Assembly: GCA_011317545.1 (NCBI GenBank)
Contig: WUJK01000007.1
Span: forward strand, 1,488,001-1,552,000
Direction: 5' to 3'
DNA length: 64,000 nt
Source: Coniella vitis
Lineage: Eukaryota > Ascomycota > Sordariomycetes > Diaporthales > Schizoparmaceae
Positions 54,851-64,000 of the stretch are shown one piece after another. The translations under genes were made by a program, and so were the position numbers. Every line of letters begins with the position of its first letter. The first letter of the stretch is position 1. Under the pieces are notes generated by a model that searched no databases, had not been told where the DNA came from, and worked only from the letters and a program-made list of their open reading frames with translations.

Positions 54851-55528
54851 TGATGGAGGGTAGAGTTGTAGACTTGTAGACTTGTAGAAAATTGATAGCG
54901 CGCAAAGAGGTTGAATACGATACTACAATTCAAAATCATATCACGAGACCGCCTGGTTGCTTTTGGAGGGGCAAAAGCAGAGTGGGATTGTCAAATTGAC
55001 ACGGTATCAATCAGAGATATTTGCTGTATCTGTGACTAGCGCTACAGGTAGAGAATAGGTGTTTGCAGATATTCAGAAAATGTCATATTCACCATGGGAG
55101 TATAAGATTGGCTTCAACATGATACTTGGGACAGCCTCTTGGGAAGGCCACCACTAAAAACTGACAGGGCCAGCCTCTCTCTCAGTGGGGAGTCAACGGG
55201 CCTTGAGCTGCAGGGGTGCAAGTTGCTGGGGGGTGTGGGTCCTATTCGTTCGCTTTGGCGCCTCCCAGTAGCTGCAGCTGCTACTGCTGCAGCACTGGGC
55301 TTGGCTCACGGTTTCCGCAGTTTCCCAAACATCAAAGGAAAACAGCCACACCGGCCCAGTCCTTTGGCGTTGCTTGCTCTGTTTGACACCGCGCTGCCAC
55401 CAGCCACCACACCTCTTTTCCTGTTTCCTTTCTTCCATCCTCTCCTTCCTCTATCCACCCACCCTCCCACCGCCCAGCCAGCCAAGTCACCAAATGGTCT
55501 GCAGCTACACCTAACCTCACCCGCAAAC
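54851..55528. other. Intergenic region, nucleoporin promoter
   Basis: Contains the PEX11-like 3' end and the CA/CT-rich leader of the Tpr gene. The in-frame open stretch from 55139 to 55528 has no ATG fitting the family and looks like leader sequence. Confidence 0.5.
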
Positions 55529-58500
55529 ATGGCAGCTGCCGGAGTGGCCGTGGACTGCGCCTACTTGTCCACGCACCTCGGCGTGCCAGAGACGACCCTC
55601 ACCACCGTCGCCAGCCAGCCCACCCCCGATCTCGTCACTGTCGTGCTGCAGGCCGTCATCGCAAAGGCCCACGAGTTTGACGCGCTCTACGCCGACAAGC
55701 TCCAGGTCGACATTGAGCTCGAGAATGCCGTGCGCAGCTCCGAAGCGCGATGCCAGACCTTCAAGGCCACAGCCGACAAGGCCCTCAAGGACGTGGAGGA
55801 GGTGCGCAAGAAGCTCCAAGCTGAAGGTGAGTGCCAAGGAGAACCAAAATCGTGTAGCATCATCATCGGACTAGGTAGTCGCAACGCGTCTTCTCGTGTA
55901 TACTGACGACGCGCTTGTGCTGTGTGCCACCAGAGTCTGCGAGACAGGCTCTCGAGACCGAGCTTCAGCAGGTAAAGGCTTCGAGTGGAAACAGTCTGTC
56001 CGAAATTGAATCGCTACGCGCACGCATCGCTTCTCTCGAGACATCTAACCGCGACACGCTGGCCATCATCGAGACCAAGAACAAGACAAACGCCGAGCTG
56101 CTGGACGAGCTGCAAAAGATCCAAGTCAAGAACACGGAGCTTAACAAGAAGATTTCGGAGCTAGAACAGTCAGTACAAGCAGAGAAGGCTGCGTCCACCA
56201 GTGCCAAGTGGCGTGAGCAAAACTTGCAGCAAGAACTGCACCTTACCCGCCAGAACAACGAGTGGTTTGAGAAGGAGCTCCAGACAAAGCGCGAAGAGGC
56301 ACTCAAATACCGCAAGGAAAAGGGCGCACGCATATCCGAACTCGAACGACTCAACGACGAACAGCGAGCCACGATTGAATCCTTGACGCGCGGCGAACAG
56401 CAACTGCGTTCTCGTTTGCAGGAGGCACAAGACAAGGTCGAGGTCAACCTCAAGAAGATTCAACAGCTCCAGGAACAGGCTGCTCGCGCAGAAAATAACT
56501 TTCGCCAGGAAATCGAGGCGTCCAAGCGTTTGGCGGAGCTCCAGCAACAGCAGGCCGAGACCAGTAAACAGAGGCTTCGTGATGTGGAGAACCGCCTCGA
56601 GGCCGTGCAGGACGACTTTACGGAGCAGAGAGTGCAAATTGAAAAGAAGCTCGAGGATGAAAAGGCGCAACACCAAAAGACGTACGAACGCGTGCAACAG
56701 CTTGAACAAGAAGTTAGCGAGCTGCAAGCCGGCGGCCCTGCTCAAGCAGCCGGGGGCTCGAGATCACAGACACCTACCGCCAACGGTTCGCATTTGAGGG
56801 CCACATCACCTTTCGGAACTCCTGGAAACCTTAGAAGCAAGGGCTTGACGGCGACGCAGGCCCTCGACGAGCTTTGGAAGATCAAGACCGAGTTGATCAC
56901 TGTCAAGAGGCGGAACCAGCAGCTTGTCCAGGAACTGGATGAGACCATGACCATCCTCGAGGCAAAGGCGCCAGAATTCAACGGTCTCGAGGAAGAAATT
57001 GAGCGCTTGCGTGCGGAAAATATGCAAATGACCCAGTTGGCCGACGAAAGCTACCAGGAACGCGACATCGCAAAGAAGGCCGCCCGCAAGGCCGAGTCTG
57101 CACTGAGCACGGCCCAATCCGAAGTCAACATTCTACGTTCGCAGCTGCGTGATTTGGGCATACAGATCCAGTTCCTCGTTTTCAACCTTCAGGCGCAAGA
57201 AAAGGGATGGGACCAGCTTTCGCAAGAAGAAGCAGCTCGCTTCGAACAGTTACAGAAGGGGGAAATTGCAGAAGGCTCGCTAGACGATTTGTCGGATACC
57301 CACCGCTTTATTACGGAGAAGTTTGTTGCATTCAAGGACATTAGCGAGCTGCAGTCCAAGAACCAAGAGTTGCTTCGAATCACTCGAGAGCTTGCCGAGA
57401 AGATGGAGAGTGAGGAGGCGCTTGCGGCCAAGCAGCAGGCAGTCGACAATGAAAGAGAACTGTTGTCTCTTCGTGATACCTGCGCCCGGCTGCAGGATGA
57501 AATCAAGTCGATTACTGTGCGGATGCAGTCGCACATCAAGGAGCGAGACATGTTCCGTCGCATGGCAGAGGGCCAGAGAACTGCCCCAGCCGACGTGGCA
57601 TCTCCCGGCGGCAGCCAGCGCGAAGTTCTCGCCAGCATCGAGCACAATGCATTGGAGGAACCAGAGGTCACAACCATGCTTCGCGAGCTTCAGAGTAACT
57701 TTGACTCGTACCGACAAGAGGCTACCACTGATCGCAAAGCCATGCGCGAGCAGGTCGATAAGCTGTCAGCCGAGAAGAATGCGCTCTCGGCAGAGGTCTC
57801 CAGGCTGCGCAGTCAATATGAGCTGGCCCAAGAACGATTGGCAATGTTGCAGTCCAACTACGAGGCACTGCAAAACGAAAAGTCTGAATTGCAGAGGAGG
57901 AACCAGGGCCTGTCTGAATCTGCTGCCAAGCAAGACTTGCGCAGTCAGCAGTTGGCGGCAGACCTTGTAGAGACCAAGGCACTGCTGGATAGCCTTCAGA
58001 GCAAGAATGCGAACCTCACGGCAGAAAAGGAACTCAGCACCAGCATACGTGACCGACTTACGCAGGATAACGAGAGTCTCACACAAGAAAAGGCACGCCT
58101 TAGTGCTGCCTTGAGCCAGCAACAGAGCTTGTTGAATGAGCGCGAGATTTCAGAGTCCGAGTCGCGACGACACTTGCACGAGCAGATTGAGTCCTTGAAT
58201 TCGGAATTGACCACCACCAAGCGGAAGCTATCGGAAGAAATTGACGAGAGCAGAAAACTACAGCAACGCAAGGAGTACGAGAACCAACAGCACCAGCAGC
58301 GCGTTGACGAGCTCATGGCTACTATTAACACTGTCAAGGAAGACCTCGTTGCTGCAAAGACTAGCAAAGACCATCTTCAAGCTCGTGTCGACGAACTCAC
58401 GATTGAACTGCGCAGTGCCCAAGAAAAGGCCGATCGTTTGCAGCCACGGCCTACTCCCCGTCCTGGAATGGCCTCTGAACCCAAGACTGGTGATGCAGAA

Positions 58501-61500
58501 CCGGATGCACAAGCGCAGATTGAGGAGCTCAGCAACGAGATTTCTGATCTCAAGCGTGACTTGGACTTGGCAAACTCACATCTAGCATCTGCTCAGGCAC
58601 AGGTCGCATCGTACAAGGAAATTGCTGAAGGCGCTGAGGAGGCGCTCAATGAGCTCAATGCGACGCAAGACCAGTTCCGCGAGCAAATGGAAGCCGGTCT
58701 CGCTGCAAAGGACGCCCAGATCAAGGAACTCCAGCAACGTATCGAAGACGTTTCCACGGAACTCAGCAATTCAAACACGGAACTTACAACCTTGCGAGAC
58801 TCCCAGGCCGAGGTTGCCCGCAAGTACGAAGATGAGAAGCGCATTCTGGAGGAGCAAGTCGCTAGCCTCAAGGACGACGCGGAGCGACTCAAGGAGCGCG
58901 CCAAGTACCACCAACAGGATCTTCGTGCTCAAGCAGACATTGCCAAAAAGGCACAGCAGGATTACGAGACCGAGTTGGTCAAGCACGCAGAGGCCGCAAA
59001 AGCCCTACAAGTCCTTCGCGCGCAACACAACTCGCTCAAGACGGACACGGCCTCGTTGAAGGCTGAAGCCGAGTCTGCCAAGCACACACTCGAGGACAAC
59101 AGACGGTCGTTCACCGAACGGGAACAGCAATTGAAGCAAGAGATTTCCGAATTGAGGGAAAGACGCCGCGATGTCGACCAGCAAAACAAGTTGCTACAAG
59201 AACAGCTCAACAGCTTCACGACGCAGCTTGCTTCCATCAAGGAGAACCGCACTGCTTTTATCGATTCCGAAGAAGGCGCTACCAGCACGGCTCTTCCAGG
59301 TTCGGATACGGAACGACTTACCGAACTCAACAAGTACCTGCACCGCGAGAAGGAGATCTTAGAGGTGCAGTACAATATCAAGGTGCGCGAGGCCGAGCGC
59401 TTGCAGCAACAACTCGAGTCCAAGCAGTCGCAGCTGGAGGAAAGCCAGCTACGCCTTGAGCAGGAGCGTGTGGCGAGAAATGACAACAGTCTTGCCAAGA
59501 GCCACGAGGAGTTGATGGCTAAGCTGAACGAGCTCAACCTCATCAGAGAGAGCAACACTACTCTGCGCAATGACAACAAGCGACTGGAACGCCAGCTCGG
59601 CGAGAAGAAGGCCGAAATTACAAGGTTGAACGCCGAGATCGAACCCATGAAGAATAATCAGAACCAGCTCGAGGACCGCAAGGCCTACCTGGAGCAAGAG
59701 CTGGCGCAAATGACCGAGGACCGCAACCGCTGGTCCAAGCGTGTGGAAAGCATTGTAAATCAACAGGGCCGCGTGGATCCAGCCGAAGTGGAATCGCTAA
59801 AGACCAAGTTGTCCGAGGTGGAAACAGAACGGGATACACTCAAGCAATCCGAAGAGTCACTGAAGGCTAGGATCACGGAGCTGGAAACGAGCATGGAGAA
59901 TGATAAGGCAAACTGGGCCAACGCTCGTGCTAAGATCATTGAACAAGCCAAGAATAGAGATAGGGAAAAGACGCAGAAGATTGCTGAGCTCACGGCCGAG
60001 CGGGATAATGTCCAGACTCAGCTCACCGAGGCCAGCACACGCCTTGCCTCTCTTCAAGCTGAGCTTGACGCGGCTGTCCAAGAAAAGTCGACTTTGGAGA
60101 AGCGCATCGGCGAGCTGCAGCAACAGGTTGAAGCCGCTGCCTCGGCCAGTGCTGCTGCTTCTGCTGCGGCGACGGCACCAAGCTCAGATATCAACACTGT
60201 GCCGGCGGACCAGCTCACTCAGTTGCAACAGCAGTTGGAGGCTGCTCAGCAAGAGTTGAACAACACTAGTCAAGCCAAGACGACGGCTGATCAAGAGGTT
60301 GCCAGTCTCCGTTCTCAACTGGACGCGACCACGCAAGAACGCGACGCGGCGAGGGCAGAAGCACAGGCTCAGGCTCAAGCTCTAGCACAAGCCCAGGCCG
60401 AGCCCACTCAAGATCAGAGCCAGCCCCAGACCCAGTCTGAATCTCAATCTCAGCCAGCAACGACGGCTGCTCAAGCTGCTCCAGAAAGCCAGGCTGAGGT
60501 TCCTCCTCAAGATGGTGCCGCCGTGCCAGAGACACAGCAGCCTGTGTCAACGCTATCGGATGCCGAGCGCGCTGCCCTGGAACAAAAGCTGTCTCAGGCT
60601 GAAGCTCGCGTCACGGAATTGGAGGCTGAGGTTTCGACTCTCAAGACCAGAATCACCGAGACGGAGGCCAATATGAAGGAAATCGTCGACAAGCGATCGC
60701 AAAAGATGAAGGAGGCACTCAACAAGAGACTGGCAGACGACAAGGCCAAGAACCAAGCCGAGTTGGCAGCAGCGAAAGAGAAGCTACAGAGCGAGTACGA
60801 CTTGAAGTTGCAACAAGAGCGTGCCATCTGGGAAGCAGAGAACAAGGGTGCTGGCGCTCCTCCAGCGGCGCCAGCTACACCGGCCAAGCAGGAGCAGCAG
60901 CAACAGCAGCAGCAGCAGCAGCCAAAACAACAGCCTGGCGAAGGTGGCCTGGCCGCACTACTGCTTACCGACTTTGCGCAACTCAACGACGCCGATACAC
61001 GCCAACTGTTGAGCCAAAATACCACGCTCAAGGCTGTAGTCGGCAATAACATCAAGACGAAGCTGCTTGCAGAAACGAAAAAGATCAAGGATGAGACGGA
61101 GCAGACGCTCAAGGCAGAGTACGAAGGCAAGATTGTGAGCGCGAGGGAGCAAGCCACTTTGATGGAGTCCAAGAAGTCGGCGCTTCGCATCAACATGACG
61201 GAGAATAAGCACAAGGTGGCCGCTGCCAAGCTGTTTGTGGTGGAGACAGCTGCCAAGGCGACGCCTCAACGTCCTGTGGGTGAAGTCTGGGAGGAAGCCA
61301 AGAACGCAAAGCCTGCACCGCCACCTGCGGCGGCTGCTCCTGCTGCCGCTCCTCAGAATGGAGCCACGGGTGCACAGGATAACAGGCCAGCTCCCGCTGC
61401 GACTGCTGGTAAGTTCCGTGGCATGCTGTGTACCAGACTCATTATTCGTATTCACTAACATGGTTCAAGGATCTACTGCGAATGGGGCCATCCCACGGCC

Positions 61501-61972
61501 AGCACAGCCTGCACCGATTACCGCGGGTGCTGCCCCTGCCCCGGCGGCTACTCCTACAGAGCCTCAATCAGCAAATCCATTCGCATCCGTCGGCGGTCAA
61601 AATTCATCTATGCCGGCGAATCCATTCGCCCAAGCTGCTCAACAACAGGCAGCAGCACCAGCAGCAGCGGCACAACACGATGCTGCTGCCCAAGGTCTGC
61701 CCTCAAGCCTCCCTCAGCGCACGGGCATCCCTATGCCGGCCACTCGAGGCGGTGGTGGTCCTGGTCGGGGCAGGGGTGGCGTATATCAGCGAGGCAGAGG
61801 CGGGTTCCAGGGTGGCCAGAACCGCAAGGACGGCGGAGGCGGGATGAATCCCAATGCGGATAATTTCCAGCCTGGCAGCAAGCGGCCCAGTGATGCGGAT
61901 GGAAACAGCGGTGGTGGTGGACAACGGGGAAATAAGCGGCCGCGTGGTGGAGGTGGTCCTAGAGGTGGTTGA
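55529..61972 (+). CDS. Mlp1/Tpr-type nuclear-basket nucleoporin
   Basis: Three exons, join(55529..55826, 55934..61408, 61470..61972), encode 2091 residues; introns are 107 and 61 bp. From about residue 40 to 1700 the protein is almost continuous coiled coil. Within it lies the conserved TPR/MLP segment (LRSKGLTATQALDELWKIKTELITVKRRNQQLVQELDETMTILEAKAPEF ... LRSQLRDLGIQIQFLVFNLQ). The C-terminus is Pro/Ala/Gln-rich with a polyGln run (60891-60930), two NPF motifs and an RGG box (GGGGPGRGRGGVYQRGRGGFQGG). This matches fungal Mlp1/Tpr proteins, which form the nuclear-pore basket and act in mRNA export and quality control. The chosen ATG at 55529 gives MAAAGVAVDCAYLSTHLGVPE, which fits the family start. 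Size is close to the usual 1900-2100 residues. Confidence 0.95.
60891..60930. repeat. CAG repeat coding for polyglutamine
   Basis: A run of CAG/CAA codons inside the C-terminal low-complexity region of the Tpr gene. Confidence 0.85.
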
Positions 61973-62569
61973 ATGACGCTTGATTTGACTTGGTGTTCAG
62001 GGCGGAAGTTGTTCGAGAGGGCAGGAATGCTTGATAAATGAGTTTAGACTGCGGATCGACAGAGAGAGAGCATCTATGGTTGTTTTTTGGGACGTTTATG
62101 TCCCTGGTGTCTTTTTCTGTTTTGTCTTTTTTTGTTGTAAATTACACGCATTGCACGGTATATGAAAATGAAGGTATAATCGGATGCAGCAGCAGACTCC
62201 TTTTGCCTTTTGTGGTTTCGCAATTTACATAACACTTTTTTTGTTGCTTGAATTGGATAAGATTTATATCTTGATGTTTCAGGATGGCTTATTTTTTCTT
62301 AAAACAGAGGTGTAATAGCGGTTATGTCGAGAGGAGAGGGTTATATAATATGCAAGAGGGGGGATTGAGGTTTTTTTTTGGTTTTTTTTTTTTTTTTCAA
62401 ATTTCAATAAGCACTAGGCATTTAGTTTGACAACCATTCCTGATTTACAAAGGACTACTACGGAGGTCTGCAGGCTCATTATCCTATATTTCATTTTTAA
62501 ATTATTTTTTCAGGAAATACAGCTATATATACTATCTATTCAGTAAATATACTATTAGTATATCTAGCC

Positions 62570-62638
62570 TTTTCACTCTCTTTTTTTCACCTCTCTTTTT
62601 TTCACCTTTCTTTTCACTCTTTTTTTCTATCCTATACT
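62570..62638. repeat. Pyrimidine-rich arm of internal fold-back
   Basis: Repeats of TTTTTTTCACCTCTC-type units, the complement of the purine units that follow from 62642. The two arms meet around tatactataag, so the strand can fold into a long imperfect hairpin. Confidence 0.65.
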
Positions 62639-62641
62639 ATA

Positions 62642-62935
62642 AGAAAAGAGTGAAAAAAAAAAGAGTAAAAAAAAGAGAAAAAAGAAAAAAAGAAAAAAAA
62701 AGAGAGGTAAAAAAAAGAAAGGTAAAAAAAGAGAGGTAAAAAAAGAGAGGTGAAAAAAGAGAGGTAAAAAAAGAGAGGTAAAAAAAGAGAGGTAAAAAAA
62801 GAGAGGTGAAAAAAGAGAGGTAAAAAAAGAGAGGTAAAAAAGAGAGGTAAAAAAAGAGAGGTGAAAAAAGAGAGGTAAAAAAAGAGAGGTAAAAAAAGAG
62901 AGGTGAAAAAAGAGAGGTAAAAAGAAAGAGTGAAA
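62642..62935. repeat. Purine minisatellite, unit about 13-14 bp (GAGAGGTAAAAAAA)
   Basis: Roughly 15-17 tandem units of GAGAGGT/GAGAGGTG followed by 5-7 A, with small length and A/G variation. Almost pure purine on the plus strand. Confidence 0.88.
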
Positions 62936-63179
62936 ATAGGCGCTCCCGACGGTACTAAAAGGAGAGGCTATATACTAGTAGTGTACGAATTTAACTTAGT
63001 GAAAATTTTGATGAATTTCGATAAAAATTAATTCAAAAATGAAATATGGGATAATAAGCGCTGCAGACCTCCGTAGACTACCTAGGTTATACTCGTTATG
63101 TCCCATGAATTAATGATATCAACAAGGTGACTCATTGATATATTCACAGCAGTGAACAGATTACGGCTCAGTCGCCCTC

Positions 63180-63998
63180 TCAGCTCACATCCGATTTAGC
63201 ATCTGAGATCTTCCCCCTTGTTCTGAGTTCTTTCAGGGCCACCCAGGTCTTTTGTGAGAACCTGAGGAAAGACTGCCAAGTTTGACCTGACGACGTATAA
63301 TACCAGGCCATATAAAGGCAGCCAAGATATGTCAGGACCGGGATGATGACAAAGGTCGCTATAAGAGCATATTTTGATGGGCGGACATTGTCGCCTTCAG
63401 AATTGGTGTTCAGAATAGGCAAGGCCCAAAGTCCCTATAGAAACTCTGATTAGGATCGTTTACGATTGCCCGAGGAAGGAGAAAGAAACAAAGGATAGAA
63501 CATGGTGCAAAGGAAAGTGGATAATCTTCTAGTGCCCGTTGACCTACCGTGATGAACCCCAGAGGGGTGTATACGATAGTGACCGCCGTGAAGACATATA
63601 TAGCACGGTTCAACGCGATCCCTTTCATCGCTTCTCTGAGTGAGGTTGCATTGAGCAACTATAGGAAGTATATTCGTCAGTGTCTCGCACAGCGTATTTG
63701 GACGAAAACAACTAGAAACTATGCCGCTGGTATAGATGAATAGATAGATAGATAGAGATATATTATAAGGTGGCAAGAAATGTCAGAAACTTACACCATC
63801 ACGTAACGACTTGACGTCCTCTGTCTTCCTGGCTATACGTTCCTGCAATATCTTCACTTGAGAAAGCAGCAACTGTGTTACTATATCTACCTGTTCATGA
63901 AAGGGCTTCGAAGCGCCATACACCCCTGGGAATAATTGTTCTGCTTCCTGGACTTTGTCTATCAGTATGTGCTTGGTTTGTTCCCATTCAGTAACGTG
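63180..63998 (-). CDS. CorA-like membrane protein, C-terminal part (5' partial)
   Basis: Three exons are visible, complement(63180..63434, 63548..63658, 63795..>63998), running off the right edge. The introns are 113 and 136 bp, in phase 0. The first visible exon encodes a helical stretch (EWEQTKHILIDKVQEAEQLF...QVDIVTQLLLSQVKILQERIARKTEDVKSLRDG). The next gives LLNATSLREAMKGIALNRAIYVFTAVTIVYTPLGFIT, the first membrane helix. The last gives GLWALPILNTNSEGDNVRPSKYALIATFVIIPVLTYLGCLYMAWYY, the second helix, and a basic tail. Two C-terminal helices after a long coiled region match the CorA-like fold found on many fungal proteins of unknown function, often with ankyrin or similar N-terminal domains. 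The metal-selectivity GMN motif is not visible, so transport is doubtful. A GATA tetranucleotide run lies in the second intron (63738-63757). Confidence 0.75.
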
Positions 63999-64000
63999 CT

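Larger units (their letters stand above)
62458..63076. mobile_element. Fold-back / MITE-like element with about 50-bp inverted repeats
   Basis: The left end (62458-about 62508) and the right end (about 63026-63076) are inverted copies. Sixteen bases CTACGGAGGTCTGCAG are identical at the tips, then CTCATTATCCTATATTTC versus the CTTATTATCCCATATTTC-like right arm, continuing into ATTTTTAAATT/ATTTTTGAATT. The element is flanked by ACTA on both sides (62454-62457 and 63077-63080), a possible 4-bp target duplication. Reading the TA inside the tips as a TA duplication instead gives termini at 62461 and 63073. It encodes no protein, is about 0.6 kb and is AT-rich, as expected of a non-autonomous DNA transposon. 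The core is a purine-rich minisatellite with a pyrimidine-rich opposite arm. Confidence 0.72.

Overview
The window is nuclear DNA from a filamentous ascomycete (Pezizomycotina, probably Sordariomycetes; the species is not recognised). The signs are short introns (about 50-210 bp) with GTRNGT donors and CTRAC branch points. They also include a GPI-anchored Crh-type GH16 wall enzyme, two Zn2Cys6/bZIP-type regulators, a DAL5-type MFS permease, complex I 51 kDa subunit, a dynactin subunit, a PEX11-like protein and an Mlp1/Tpr-type nucleoporin. Nearly every multi-exon gene was rebuilt by matching splice sites to reading frame and family motifs. Nothing was aligned to a database.

Layout. 1-5.3 kb: 3' end of a GCN20-type ABC-F ATPase, a Nopp140/SRP40 nucleolar protein and the Crh-type wall transglycosidase. 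8.2-14.5 kb: MFS permease, 2OG-Fe(II) oxygenase, NPC2-like secreted lipid-binding protein. 17.8-19.4 kb: a CPC1/GCN4-like bZIP gene with two upstream TGACTCA sites and two candidate upstream ORFs. 20.2-30.5 kb: SAM methyltransferase, dienelactone hydrolase, GH43 glycosidase (with a GC-AG intron), Zn2Cys6 regulator (with a 4-nt microexon) and a Rossmann-fold protein divergent from the regulator. 30.7-31.9 kb: a frame-disrupted GDSGS serine-protease-like pseudogene. 31.9-39.6 kb: a gene-free stretch rich in simple repeats and GTAC palindromes.

39.6-42.4 kb: a 951-residue ankyrin-repeat protein. 43.8-46.5 kb: a methyltransferase of the fungal meroterpenoid type followed by a DOPA 4,5-dioxygenase-like protein. 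47.4-49.3 kb: an unusual fusion of an HFCD flavoprotein domain with DWW ankyrin-like repeats. 50.1-53.1 kb: dynactin p27-like and complex I 51 kDa genes, divergent from a shared 0.58 kb promoter. 53.6-62 kb: a PEX11-like gene and a 2091-residue Tpr nucleoporin. 62.46-63.08 kb: a probable fold-back/MITE-type element with about 50 bp inverted repeats and a purine-rich minisatellite core. 63.2-64 kb: the 3' end of a CorA-like membrane protein gene running off the window.

Most of the window is housekeeping or regulatory. The accessory parts are the GH43/Zn2Cys6/Rossmann group, the methyltransferase/DOPA-dioxygenase pair, the decayed protease-like gene and the fold-back element. The strongest unusual observations are the 4-nt microexon, the fold-back element, the bZIP leader and the flavoprotein-ankyrin fusion.
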